Shown here one piece after another: positions 25,802 through 33,651 of a stretch of 64,000 nucleotides of DNA (within the stretch, counting starts at the first letter, position 1; the number at the start of each line of letters is the position of its first letter). Position numbers and translations under genes: made by a program. A model generated the notes under the pieces. That model saw nothing but the letters and a program-made list of their open reading frames with translations, was not told the DNA's origin and searched no databases. Source of the DNA: Bacillota bacterium (lineage in GTDB: Bacteria > Bacillota > Clostridia > Christensenellales > Aristaeellaceae). The DNA is taken from contig JAEXCG010000104.1 of NCBI GenBank assembly GCA_023402355.1, forward strand, positions 5,564 to 69,563, in the 5' to 3' direction.

Positions 25802-26194
25802 ATGAAAAGCATCAAGCCCGGCCGCGGTCCATCCATGATGGGCGCCGTCGCCAGCGCCGCCGCCATGCTATTCGGCGTCTTTTGGATCGTAGGAGCCAGT
25901 CAGATCACAGGCGGCGCAGGACCCATAGGCGCCGTTTTTCCGCTCTTTGGCGTGCTGTTTATCGTCGCCGCCGCCGTGCAGCTTTTCAGGAACCTTCACA
26001 ATGCCGTCGGAAAAAACCGCTTTTCGGAGTTCGACATTACGGACGAGCAGGAAGAACCGGATCCTCTCAATCAGCGCTTCGCAGGCGCCTCGCCTGACGA
26101 TACGCCCTCCCCTGCTTACTGCCCCTTCTGCGGCACGGGATTAGAAAAGGATTACGCCTACTGTCCCCACTGCGGCAAAAAGCTGCCCGCATGA
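25802..26194 (+). CDS. two-helix membrane protein with C-terminal zinc ribbon
   Basis: A 130-residue protein: two membrane helices (about 12-35 and 42-62), an acidic linker, and a C-terminal zinc ribbon CPFCG...CPHCG. The zinc ribbon would face the cytoplasm if both ends are inside. Function unknown; such small zinc-ribbon membrane proteins are widespread in Firmicutes. AAAGGAGG seven bases before the ATG at 25802 decides the start over 25781. Confidence 0.8.
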   Translation: MKSIKPGRGPSMMGAVASAAAMLFGVFWIVGASQITGGAGPIGAVFPLFGVLFIVAAAVQLFRNLHNAVGKNRFSEFDITDEQEEPDPLNQRFAGASPDDTPSPAYCPFCGTGLEKDYAYCPHCGKKLPA

Positions 26195-26240
26195 GTTCAG
26201 GCCGCCGAACGCTTGGGTGCGTTCGGCGGCCTGTTTTGTC
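26195..26240. terminator. bidirectional terminator between zinc-ribbon and LysM genes
   Basis: A perfect 12-bp stem (GCCGCCGAACGC / GCGTTCGGCGGC) with a six-base loop, T-rich on the right. Confidence 0.85.
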
Positions 26241-26250
26241 TTTCAGGGGA

Positions 26251-26928
26251 TCAATCGTCGTCGTCCAGATCGTCGTCGATCCTGCGCATGCGCGTCGGCA
26301 GGCAGATCACCTGTCCCGCTCTGAAGTCGGTGGGCAGCAGGTTCGGGTTGAGGCGCATGAGGGTCTCCACCGTCGTGCCGTTGGCCGTGGCGATGCTCGA
26401 AAGCGTGTCGCCGTTCTGAATCTCATACGCCTGGCCGCCGTCCTCGCAGTTGCCGCGCATGCCGCTCTGCGGGATGCACAGGCGGTCGCCCGCGGCAAGC
26501 GCCGTCAGGCGCACGCCTTCGTTCGTCTGGCGCAGGGCGCGCACGGAGACGTTGTTCGTCACCAGCACGTCCGCCAGCGTCTGTCCGCTCTGCACCACGT
26601 AGGGCGTGCTGCCGACCGGGCAGGCGGGGCCGGAGGAGCTGCCGCCGCTGGGCACGCACAGAACGTCGCCGACCAGCAGACGGCCCGGGGCTATGTTGGG
26701 GTTTGCGTTGATGAGCTCGCGCACGTCGATGCCGAATTTGCGCGCGATGATGTAAAAGCTGTCGCCGCGCTGAACGGTGTAGGGTGTCGTGCAGCTCGGG
26801 CAGCCCGCGTAGGTCGAGGAATTATCCATCGCCACATGGCTCAATTCGTCGTCCTGCATCGTGCCCGCCCCGCTTTCCACACCGCTGAGGCTGGAGGGCT
26901 CTACATCGTACTGCGTCATTTCATTCAT
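26251..26928 (-). CDS. triple LysM protein
   Basis: A 225-residue protein with three LysM domains: TPYTVQRGDSFYIIARKFGI, TPYVVQSGQTLADVLVTNN and QAYEIQNGDTLSSIATANG, each ending in a VLCVP/RLCIP/VICLP strand. LysM domains bind peptidoglycan or chitin-like glycans. There is no signal peptide; the first 60 residues are acidic and contain a CPSC pair. A LysM protein without a signal in a spore former may act in the spore coat or cortex, like SafA, but that is inference. It ends in an Asp-rich tail. The start at 26928 follows AGGGG; the longer frame to 27012 has no ribosome site. Confidence 0.85.
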   Translation of the reverse strand: MNEMTQYDVEPSSLSGVESGAGTMQDDELSHVAMDNSSTYAGCPSCTTPYTVQRGDSFYIIARKFGIDVRELINANPNIAPGRLLVGDVLCVPSGGSSSGPACPVGSTPYVVQSGQTLADVLVTNNVSVRALRQTNEGVRLTALAAGDRLCIPQSGMRGNCEDGGQAYEIQNGDTLSSIATANGTTVETLMRLNPNLLPTDFRAGQVICLPTRMRRIDDDLDDDD

Positions 26929-27028
26929 GAAATCAAGTCCCCTTTCTTGTGGTATGCTACATCGTATGTAAGCGCCCGGAAGGGGGTGCGCGTCCCACCG
27001 CTTTCTTCGCAAAATGACCCGGAATGCT

Positions 27029-28261
27029 TCACGCCCGCAGGCGATGGAAAAACCCGGCCGACCGACAGGCGATTATGCAAAGGACGGCGCCGGTCGGCAG
27101 CAGCACGAGATGCGCGGCGTCCCCGACCGCGTCGAAGAGCACGCCGTAGACCGCCTGACCGAGGGGTTGCGCGCACAGGGTCAGCGCGGAAACGCAGGCC
27201 ATCACCTTGCCCGTAAGCCCCGGCGGCGTCCGCGCCTGAATGGCCGACAGCGCAAAGATCGAAAAGACGCTGGACGCGATCTGTCCGCCGCAGAAGGAGA
27301 GCACGAGCCAGACGTACCGCACGAGCGTGCCGCCCGGCAGCAAAAACGAGATCCCCGCGGGCAGATAGCAAAGCCCCAGCGCCACCAGCAGGATGTACAG
27401 CCGTTGCGTTCTGATTCGCTTTGCCAACAGGCCCGCGGCCAGGCCGCCCAGCACGGCGGCGGCCCCCATCGCACTTTCCGCCAGGCCGTAATGCGAGGCG
27501 GAGAGGCCCAGCACGTTTCGTATCATGAACGGAAAGCCCACCGCCGCCGTCCCAACGACGAAGAAGCTGACTCCTGCCGCCAACAGCAGCAGCCGCAGGA
27601 TGTCGGGCTGTTCCTTCAAAAGAAAGTGTACGCCTGCGCGGACGTCTTCCCGGACAATTTCTGTGGCGCGCCGCCTCACCGTGGGCCTCTGATGCGGCAG
27701 GCGGATGAAGCACTCCATCAGCGCCGTGAGGAAGAAGCAAATCGCCGCCGCGCGCATCACGGTGCGAATACCGAAGGCGGCATAAAAGACGCTGCCCAGA
27801 AAGGGCGTCGTCAGGCCCGCGAGCGCGTTTACCTGATTGACGAGCGCATTTCCGCGCAGAAGATTATCGCCCGACTGCATCTGCGGCACGCATGCGAGAA
27901 CCGTAGGCGATTCAAACGCGCCCAAAATCGACAGGGCCACCAGCAACGCGCCGACCAGCGGCAGGCCGCGCGCCTGTGTGAGCAGCGCGGCGGCGGCGAG
28001 CACCGCCAGACCGGACAGGCCGTCCAGCGCGACCATGATGTTTCTGCGGTTCGCTCGATCGGCCAGAACGCCGCCCAAGGGGGCAAGCAGGATCGTCGGG
28101 AGCATGGCCGCAGACAGAATCCCGGCGAACACGGCAGCGGAACCCGTGCGCTCCAAAATGTACATGGAGAGCGCGAATTTCAGCGTGTAGTTTCCGACGA
28201 GGGAACTGACCTGCCCGAGAAGCAGGAGCGTAAAGTTGCGGGTGAACAGTCCTTGCTTCAC
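27029..28261 (-). CDS. MFS transporter (efflux type)
   Basis: A 410-residue, 12-helix major facilitator protein of the MFS_3 / enterobactin-exporter-like group: TRNFTLLLLGQVSSLVGNYT at the start and the loop-2 motif GGVLADRANRRNIM. The proton-motive-force-driven substrate is unknown. The GTG start at 28261 overlaps the stop of the upstream 99-residue protein as GTGA. An operator for the adjacent TetR regulator precedes the operon, so it is probably an inducible drug or metabolite exporter. The longer frame to 28453 is the shifted sequence of the upstream gene. Confidence 0.88.
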   Translation of the reverse strand: MKQGLFTRNFTLLLLGQVSSLVGNYTLKFALSMYILERTGSAAVFAGILSAAMLPTILLAPLGGVLADRANRRNIMVALDGLSGLAVLAAAALLTQARGLPLVGALLVALSILGAFESPTVLACVPQMQSGDNLLRGNALVNQVNALAGLTTPFLGSVFYAAFGIRTVMRAAAICFFLTALMECFIRLPHQRPTVRRRATEIVREDVRAGVHFLLKEQPDILRLLLLAAGVSFFVVGTAAVGFPFMIRNVLGLSASHYGLAESAMGAAAVLGGLAAGLLAKRIRTQRLYILLVALGLCYLPAGISFLLPGGTLVRYVWLVLSFCGGQIASSVFSIFALSAIQARTPPGLTGKVMACVSALTLCAQPLGQAVYGVLFDAVGDAAHLVLLPTGAVLCIIACRSAGFFHRLRA

Positions 28262-28557
28262 CGCCTTTTTCCCCCAAACGCGATCAGACGCGCCGCTTCC
28301 GCCGCGAGCGCGAGGACGGCGAGTCCCACGCACCACGCCGCCGCGATCCCATGGCCCCTCCCGGCGAGCAGCACGCCGCAGACGAGCAGGCCCGCCTCCG
28401 CCGCCAACGCAATACCGCGGATGAACAGTCGAAACGCCGGGCTCCTCTCCCATCGATTCGTCACGCGCCGGTCGAACCGGTCCGCCGCATCCTCTATGCG
28501 CGCCTCCGCGCGTTTCGCGGCCGCCTCTATGCGTTCGTCAAATTCTTTTTCCGTCAT
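28258..28557 (-). CDS. hypothetical 99-residue membrane protein
   Basis: The first 45 residues are charged and probably coiled (EKEFDERIEAAAKRAEARIE), followed by two membrane helices. It is the first gene after the TetR-type operator and is coupled to the MFS gene by a four-base overlap, so it may be a small accessory subunit of the exporter. No family was recognised. GGAGG lies eight bases before the ATG. Confidence 0.75.
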   Translation of the reverse strand: MTEKEFDERIEAAAKRAEARIEDAADRFDRRVTNRWERSPAFRLFIRGIALAAEAGLLVCGVLLAGRGHGIAAAWCVGLAVLALAAEAARLIAFGGKRR

Positions 28558-28581
28558 CGTAAATTCCTCCGCTTTCTTTAA

Positions 28582-28600
28582 TACGTTCAGTCGGTATGTA
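28582..28600 (-). promoter_or_regulatory. TetR-type operator of the membrane-protein/MFS operon
   Basis: TACGTTCAGTCGGTATGTA matches 17 of 19 positions with the site at 29347-29365 in front of the TetR gene. Outer arms TACGT/ATGTA are nearly palindromic. It lies 25 bases before the ATG at 28557. Confidence 0.65.
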
Positions 28601-28610
28601 AATATGCCGT

Positions 28611-28631
28611 AAAAACGGCGCGTGTGCGCCG
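28611..28631 (-). terminator. terminator of the TetR gene
   Basis: On the minus strand CGGCGC-ACAC-GCGCCG followed by TTTTTACGG, between the tetR stop and the downstream operator. Confidence 0.8.
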
Positions 28632-28670
28632 GAAATTTTTTCGTCTCATAAATAAGGTTCGCGCAGCCGC

Positions 28671-29327
28671 TCAGAGCGGCCGTTCTTTCTCGCTCCACTC
28701 TCCGAAATACCGATTCGCCGCATCGAAAATTTTCTCGTCGATCAGCGGCACCCCCATTTTCTCGAGCATTTGGGCGATAAATGCGAATTTGCGCTGCATC
28801 TCTTCCGCCGAAGCGGGAAAGACCGAGGGCGCCAGCCACAGGTCGGACAGCAGCGGAATCACCTCCGCCAGCTCCCTCGCGTATTCCGTGTGTATCGAAC
28901 CGTCACGCTTGCCCTCCTCGATGAGCCTGAGCCACTGAGGCGCGAGCACACGCCTGCCGGATTCGATCAGGCGGGCCAGAATCGCCGGGTTTTTCAGGAT
29001 CGGAAGCGCCTGCTTGCCCAGTCGGATGCGCTCGCCGTCCGCCTGATTCAGCAAAATGACGGCGCGCATCTTTTGCAGGCCGTTTAGGTCCGTGAGATTG
29101 CGAACGGCCTCGAAGGGGTTGTTTTCGAAGAACATCTGGTCGCTCACCGCGTCCATGATTTCCTCCTTGGACTTGAAGTGATGATAAATCGCCCCCTTCG
29201 TAAGCCCGCCGAGCCCGTCGACGATGTCCTGAATGGTGGTCTCCTCATATCCCTTTTCCATGAAGAGGCGCCTGGCCGTCTCCAAGATCTTTTCGACGGT
29301 CACCTCTGGATACTTGTTGCGGGCCAC
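28671..29327 (-). CDS. TetR/AcrR family regulator
   Basis: A 218-residue transcriptional repressor. The N-terminal helix-turn-helix is classical: ILETARRLFMEKGYEETTIQ then DIVDGLGGLTKGAIYHHFKSKEEIMDAV. The C-terminal ligand domain is not assignable. The start codon is GTG at 29327, six bases after GGGAGGG. Its promoter carries an operator (29347-29365) immediately after the -10, so it should repress itself, and the same site recurs before the MFS operon. The ligand is probably a compound moved by that exporter. Confidence 0.92.
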   Translation of the reverse strand: MARNKYPEVTVEKILETARRLFMEKGYEETTIQDIVDGLGGLTKGAIYHHFKSKEEIMDAVSDQMFFENNPFEAVRNLTDLNGLQKMRAVILLNQADGERIRLGKQALPILKNPAILARLIESGRRVLAPQWLRLIEEGKRDGSIHTEYARELAEVIPLLSDLWLAPSVFPASAEEMQRKFAFIAQMLEKMGVPLIDEKIFDAANRYFGEWSEKERPL

Positions 29328-29346
29328 GTGTATCCCTCCCGGCGTT

Positions 29347-29365
29347 TACATTCATTCGGTATGTA
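29347..29365 (-). promoter_or_regulatory. TetR-type operator at the tetR promoter
   Basis: TACATTCATTCGGTATGTA with perfect outer arms TACAT/ATGTA, four bases downstream of the tetR -10 box, where bound repressor would block transcription start. Confidence 0.7.
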
Positions 29366-29368
29366 TCT

Positions 29369-29397
29369 ATTATAGCCGCAATGCTTCGTTATGTCAA
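29369..29397 (-). promoter_or_regulatory. perfect-consensus promoter of tetR
   Basis: On the minus strand TTGACA, 17 bases, TATAAT; the operator follows directly. Confidence 0.88.
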
Positions 29398-29412
29398 GGT
29401 AATTTACGCGAC

Positions 29413-29452
29413 AAAAAAGGAGGCGTCGCGCTTTCAAAGCGACGTCTCCGCC
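29413..29452 (-). terminator. terminator of the phosphoribosyltransferase gene
   Basis: On the minus strand a GGAGaCGTCGC / GCGACGcCTCC stem followed by TTTTTTG, 20 bases after the stop codon. Confidence 0.85.
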
Positions 29453-29470
29453 GTTGAATTCTGCCCCGCC

Positions 29471-30028
29471 TTACGCCTTGACCGTACCGTCCGGGTTGAA
29501 GAGCGGCAGCGGCTCCAGATAGCGAATGTCCTTGCGGCCCTGCGCGTCGCCCTCCGCGAGGATCGCCATGCGGCCTACGACCTCGCCGCCCGCCTGATGC
29601 ACGAGCTCCTCCACCGCGTGCAGCGATTCGCCGGTCGAAATCACGTCGTCCACGATCAGGATGCGCTTTCCCTTGATGAGCGCGGCATCCTCGCCGTCCA
29701 GATAGAGGCGCTGCACGTGGTCCGTCGTGATGGAGCGCACCTCTACGGAAAATACGTCGCGCATGTAGAGCTTGGCGCTCTTGCGGGCTAGGAGGTACTT
29801 GTTCTGCCCGCTCTGACGCGCCATTTCGTAAACGAGCGGGATGCCCTTGGACTCCGCCGTGATCATATAATCGTATTCGGGCGCTAGCTTGAGCAGCTCC
29901 CTCGCGCAGGCCACCGTCAGCTCCACGTCGCCGAAGATGACGAACGCGCCGATGGAAAGCGTATCGTCTACCTTGCACAGCGGCAGGTCGCGCTCGACCC
30001 CCGCGATGGTCATATGATGCTTCATCAT
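29471..30028 (-). CDS. purine phosphoribosyltransferase-like protein
   Basis: A 185-residue type I phosphoribosyltransferase. The PRPP loop is RILIVDDVISTGESLHAVEEL, and an ESKGIPL segment matches the APRT/xanthine PRT group. The enzyme would join a purine base to PRPP for salvage or act as a PRPP-sensing regulator, as PurR-like PRTases do. The acceptor base is not certain. Two adjacent ATGs start the frame, with AGAGG upstream. Monocistronic. Confidence 0.85.
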   Translation of the reverse strand: MMKHHMTIAGVERDLPLCKVDDTLSIGAFVIFGDVELTVACARELLKLAPEYDYMITAESKGIPLVYEMARQSGQNKYLLARKSAKLYMRDVFSVEVRSITTDHVQRLYLDGEDAALIKGKRILIVDDVISTGESLHAVEELVHQAGGEVVGRMAILAEGDAQGRKDIRYLEPLPLFNPDGTVKA

Positions 30029-30178
30029 CTGTCAAAACCTCTTTTCATCGTATCGACGCGCGGCAAACGCCGCGCTGTTCTTCCTCTTCGTATTATAGCG
30101 TCTTTGGCAAAAATGTCAACGCAAACCGATTCGGCGCGCTTCTCATCATTTTCTCATCTGATTCTCACCTCTCTCTTT

Positions 30179-30207
30179 TTGCATTTTGTCCCCTCCTGTC
30201 GTATGAT
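30179..30207 (+). promoter_or_regulatory. promoter of the 78-residue membrane protein gene
   Basis: TTGCAT, 17 bases, TATGAT, 28 bases before the ATG at 30235. Confidence 0.65.
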
Positions 30208-30234
30208 AGGGACATAAGAGAGGGAGGTATTTAC

Positions 30235-30471
30235 ATGAGCTGGCTTTTCGCTCCGTTCGCTTTTATCTTTTCCCTGATCGGCGGTCTGTTTGCCGCCGTC
30301 GGTTTTCTCATCATGTTGGTTCTCTCCCTTGTCGGGCGCTTCATCGGCTTCATCATCGGCGCCGCGCTGGCGACGGTGGGCGTGGGCCTTTCGCTGACCG
30401 GCATAGGGCTCATCATCGGCGTGCCGCTCGCGCTTTTCGGCGGCGCGATGGCCGTCAAGGCGATCTTCTGA
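30235..30471 (+). CDS. small glycine-rich membrane protein
   Basis: A 78-residue, almost wholly hydrophobic protein with two or three helices rich in Gly, Leu, Ile and Phe (GLFAAVGFLIMLVLSLVG, GVGLSLTGIGLIIGVPLALF). No charged domain; not assigned to a known family. It has a strong GAGGGAGG ribosome site and its own promoter, so it is likely real. Its terminator hairpin (30500-30521) is duplicated around repeat copy 2. Confidence 0.7.
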   Translation: MSWLFAPFAFIFSLIGGLFAAVGFLIMLVLSLVGRFIGFIIGAALATVGVGLSLTGIGLIIGVPLALFGGAMAVKAIF

Positions 30472-30499
30472 TAGATTGAACGTTTATTAGGCAAAAAAC

Positions 30500-30723
30500 G
30501 CGAAGGCAGCCGCCTTCGCGCAGATTGTCGAAAAAGCCATCGAAGACAGAGAAACCAAAAGCCGTCTGCAAGACTGCAATCGTATCGCCCGGCTTTGCCG
30601 GGCGGGCGGGGCTTTTTCCGTAGCAAAACGCAGTTTTGCGAAGCGAAAAAATTACCCGTAAACTCGAGAAAGTGGCATACGCCACTTTCTCGACACGCTG
30701 AGCGAAGGCAGCCGCCTTCGCGC
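30500..30723 (+). repeat. terminator-nested repeat element, copy 2
   Basis: Core 30522-30701 (180 bases) flanked by identical 22-base copies of the hairpin GCGAAGGC-AGC-CGCCTTCGC at 30500-30521 and 30702-30723. The A-tract of a bidirectional terminator lies left of the first copy and the T-tract right of the second, as if one terminator had been opened and its hairpin doubled. The core starts AGATTGTCG, contains hairpins at 30586-30604 (CGCCCGGC / GCCGGGCG) and 30623-30639 (GCAAAAC-GCA-GTTTTGC), and ends with a 13-bp stem at 30664-30693 plus CACGCTGA. It lies between the convergent 78-residue protein and phosphosugar mutase genes. Confidence 0.88.
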
Positions 30724-30728
30724 TTTTT

Positions 30729-32402
30729 TTACCCTAAAATTCGCTCGTTTACCTCTTCCGCCATCGCGTCCAGCAGCGCCTGCGCGCTGATGGGGTCGTC
30801 CGCGCGCGCGCTGAGGTATACCTTGACCTTCGGCTCCGTGCCGGATGGGCGGACGATGGCCTTAAGCCCATTTTCCGTCGCGTAGGAGAGCACGTCGCTT
30901 TCCGGCAGGCCCTCGATTCCGGCGCTGTAATCCTTCGTCGTGCGCACCCGCGCGCCCGCCAGGTCCTCGATGGGTTCCTCCCGCAGCGAGGCCATTACGC
31001 GCCGCATCTCCTCCATCGGCACCGCGCCCGTGATGTCGAAGTTGAGCAGCCGGTTTTCCATGTGGCCGTACCTGGCGTACAAATCGTCCATGGCGTCCCT
31101 CAGCGTGCGCCCCTCCGCCGCGTAGGTCTGCGCCATTTCCGCCACCAGCATACAGGCCATCACGCCGTCCTTGTCGCGCACATGCGTGCCCGCAAGGTAT
31201 CCGCAGCTTTCCTCAAAGCCGAACACGTAGCGGCCTTCCTCGCCCGCGCGCTCCAGCCTGCCGATGGTCTCCCCGATGTACTTAAAGCCCGTCAGCACCT
31301 CGACGACCTCCGCGCCGTATTCCGCCGCGATCGCAAAGGCCAGATCGCTGGTCACGATCGTCTTGACCACCACCGGATGCTCGGGCAGCGTTCCCTGAGC
31401 CTTGCGCGTGCGCAGGATGTATTCGAGCAGCAGCAGCCCCACCTCGTTGCCCGTCAGCACGCTGTACGCGCCGCTACGGTTGCGCACGGCGACGCCGACG
31501 CGGTCGCAGTCCGGGTCGGTCGCGATGAGCAGGTCCGTCTGTTCCTGCGCAGCGGTCTCCAGCGCGAGCGACAGCGCCTCCCGAAGCTCCGGGTTCGGCT
31601 TGGGGCAGGTCGGGAAGTCGCCGTCTGGCGTGCATTGCTCCGTCACCTCGACCCGCTCGACGCCCTCCATGCGGTCGAGCACGCTGCGCACAGGCTCCAA
31701 TCCGGTTCCGTAAAGGGGCGTGTAGACGAGGCGAAGCTTCGTCCTTTCAGTCGGGTTTACCCGGCAGGAAAGGGTCTTTTCGACGAACGCGTCGTACACG
31801 TCCTGCGAAATGTCGACGAGCAGGCCGCGCTCGCGCGCTTCCTCCGGCGCAAGCCAGGACAGGCTCGCATAGGCCACCTCGCCGATGCAGGACGTAATGG
31901 CGTCCGCCGCAGCTTCCGTGATCTGGCATCCGTCCGCCCCGTACACCTTGTAGCCGTTATACTGGGCGGGATTATGGCTCGCCGTGATGACGATGCCCGC
32001 GTCGCACCCGAGCATCCGCACCGCAAACGAGAGCATCGGCGTGGGCATCAGGCGCGGATACACGTGCGCGCAAACGCCGTTTTTCGCCAGCACCCCCGCG
32101 GCGATAAGCGCAAACGCCTTCGAGCAATGGCGGGAATCGTAAGCAATCGCGACGTTCTTGCCGCCGTTCTGCCTTAAATAACGAGAGAGCCCCTGCGTGG
32201 CGCGCGCCACGGTATAGGCGTTCATGCGGTTCGTTCCGACGCCCAGCACGCCACGCAGACCGCCCGTGCCGAAAGCGAGCTCGCTGCCAAAATGTCCGGC
32301 CAGCTCCAGCGGGTGGCTCAGCACCTCGCGCGCCTTGGCGCGCGTCTCCTCATCAAAGGTCGGATGGGTTGCCCAAAGCTCCGCCATCTCATGACTGGTC
32401 AT
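30729..32402 (-). CDS. pgcA: phosphoglucomutase/phosphomannomutase (phospho-sugar mutase)
   Basis: A 557-residue alpha-D-phosphohexomutase interconverting hexose 1- and 6-phosphates for sugar-nucleotide and glycolipid synthesis. The four domain landmarks are in order: phosphoserine loop TASHNPAQYNGYK, metal loop ATDPDCDRVG, sugar loop FGFEESCGYL, and phosphate loop RPSGTEPKVKVY. N-terminal FGTGGLRG is typical of the long PgcA/Pgm2 group found in Firmicutes. No other sugar genes adjoin. It converges on the 78-residue protein gene across repeat copy 2. Confidence 0.93.
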   Translation of the reverse strand: MTSHEMAELWATHPTFDEETRAKAREVLSHPLELAGHFGSELAFGTGGLRGVLGVGTNRMNAYTVARATQGLSRYLRQNGGKNVAIAYDSRHCSKAFALIAAGVLAKNGVCAHVYPRLMPTPMLSFAVRMLGCDAGIVITASHNPAQYNGYKVYGADGCQITEAAADAITSCIGEVAYASLSWLAPEEARERGLLVDISQDVYDAFVEKTLSCRVNPTERTKLRLVYTPLYGTGLEPVRSVLDRMEGVERVEVTEQCTPDGDFPTCPKPNPELREALSLALETAAQEQTDLLIATDPDCDRVGVAVRNRSGAYSVLTGNEVGLLLLEYILRTRKAQGTLPEHPVVVKTIVTSDLAFAIAAEYGAEVVEVLTGFKYIGETIGRLERAGEEGRYVFGFEESCGYLAGTHVRDKDGVMACMLVAEMAQTYAAEGRTLRDAMDDLYARYGHMENRLLNFDITGAVPMEEMRRVMASLREEPIEDLAGARVRTTKDYSAGIEGLPESDVLSYATENGLKAIVRPSGTEPKVKVYLSARADDPISAQALLDAMAEEVNERILG

Positions 32403-32516
32403 AGTCCCTTTCTTCCTTTCCAGCGCCCACGCCGCACGGCGTAACAGGGCGCGTCCTCAACCGTATTCCATAAGCATGCCTATTCTACCACATCCGTCCG
32501 ACGCCGTCCAGTAGCG

Positions 32517-32545
32517 TTGACATTTCCATGCTCGGCCCTTATACT
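32517..32545 (+). promoter_or_regulatory. promoter of the dut-msrC operon
   Basis: TTGACA, 17 bases, TATACT, 36 bases before the ATG at 32582. Confidence 0.8.
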
Positions 32546-32581
32546 GTCTTGTACGCCACTTTTAAGGAAAGGACGAACTTC

Positions 32582-33103
32582 ATGCAACGCATCGCACAGT
32601 TTGAAAAGGTATCCCGCGAACGCTTCCGCGCCGACTGGGCCGCGCTCCATCCCGCGCAGGCGCACGAAGCTGATGCGCTTTACGACGCCCTCCTTCTGCC
32701 CCGCCGCGCTACCCGCGGCTCCGCGGGCTACGACTTTTACCTACCCTGCGACCTGACGCTCGCGCCCGGCGCGGGGCTTCTGCTGCCGACCGGCATACGC
32801 GCGCGCATCGAGTCGGGCTGGGTGCTCCTGCTCATGCCCCGCAGCAGCCTCGGCTTTAAATTTCGCCTGCAGCTGAACAACACGGTCGGGGTGATCGACA
32901 GCGACTACTACCATTCCGACAACGAGGGGCATATCATGGCCAAGCTGCTCAACGACGGGCGCGAGGGCAAGGCGCTCGTGCTCAAGGCGGGCACCGCGTT
33001 CATGCAGGGGTTGTTTCTGCCCTTCGGTATCACGGAGGACGACGACGCCGTACAGGTGCGCAACGGCGGCATCGGTTCCACCAGCGAGGCGGTGAGGGCA
33101 TGA
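32582..33103 (+). CDS. dut: dUTP diphosphatase (trimeric type)
   Basis: A 173-residue protein that hydrolyses dUTP to dUMP, keeping uracil out of DNA. Trimeric dUTPase motifs: motif 1 GSAGYDFYLP, motif 2 MPRSSLGFK, motif 3 NTVGVIDSDYYH, motif 5 GGIGSTSE. Motif 3 ends DYYH rather than the usual DYRG, as in a variant group common in Clostridia. There is an N-terminal extension of about 35 residues. The start at 32582 follows AAAGGA; the frame start at 32528 lies inside the promoter. The stop overlaps msrC by ATGA. Confidence 0.88.
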   Translation: MQRIAQFEKVSRERFRADWAALHPAQAHEADALYDALLLPRRATRGSAGYDFYLPCDLTLAPGAGLLLPTGIRARIESGWVLLLMPRSSLGFKFRLQLNNTVGVIDSDYYHSDNEGHIMAKLLNDGREGKALVLKAGTAFMQGLFLPFGITEDDDAVQVRNGGIGSTSEAVRA

Positions 33104-33585
33104 GCCGTCTTCAAAATCCACAGGCGCTGGCTGCGCAGCTTCGCGCGCTGATCGAGGGGGAGACGCATCCCCTCGTCAACCTCGCCAACGCCGCCGCCCT
33201 GCTCTATGAAGAGCTGGGCGACGTGAATTGGTGCGGCTTTTACCTGATGGACGGCGGCGAGCTCGTGCTCGGCCCCTTCTGCGGCAGGCCCGCCTGCCGG
33301 CGCATCGCGCTTTCGCGCGGCGTGTGCGGAGCGGCGGCAAGCCGGGGCGAAACGCTCTGCGTGCCGGACGTCCACGCCTTCCCCGGGCACATCGCCTGCG
33401 ACAGCGCCTCGCGCTCTGAACTCGTCGTCCCGCTCCTGCACGAGGGCAGGGTCATCGGCGTGCTGGACGTCGACAGCCCGCTGCAAGCGCGCTTCGGCGC
33501 GTGCGAGCGGGAGGTTCTGGAGGACGCTGCGAGCGCGCTCACCGCCTCGTGCGACTGGGCGCACGCCGGGTACAGCCTGAGGTAG
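33100..33585 (+). CDS. msrC: free methionine-(R)-sulfoxide reductase (GAF domain)
   Basis: A 161-residue GAF-fold enzyme that reduces free methionine-R-sulfoxide. The three signature cysteines are present: FCGRPACRRI, SRGVCGAA and FPGHIACD, together with NWCGFYLM and SELVVPLLHEGRVIGVLDVDS. It repairs oxidised methionine, useful to an anaerobe exposed to oxygen. The ATG overlaps the dut stop, so the two proteins are coupled although their roles differ. Confidence 0.95.
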   Translation: MSRLQNPQALAAQLRALIEGETHPLVNLANAAALLYEELGDVNWCGFYLMDGGELVLGPFCGRPACRRIALSRGVCGAAASRGETLCVPDVHAFPGHIACDSASRSELVVPLLHEGRVIGVLDVDSPLQARFGACEREVLEDAASALTASCDWAHAGYSLR

Positions 33586-33651
33586 CGGCGGCCTCAACCC
33601 GTACCGCGCATGCCGTCGAGGGCTGCAAAGTGCAAACTTTAAGCAAATAAA

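Noticed and set aside
30455..30685. Short protein-coding frames inside the repeat elements (sharing a FSLRKTAFC-like stretch)
   Set aside because: The shared peptide only reflects shared DNA; frames differ in length and start, have no ribosome sites and cross stem-loops.
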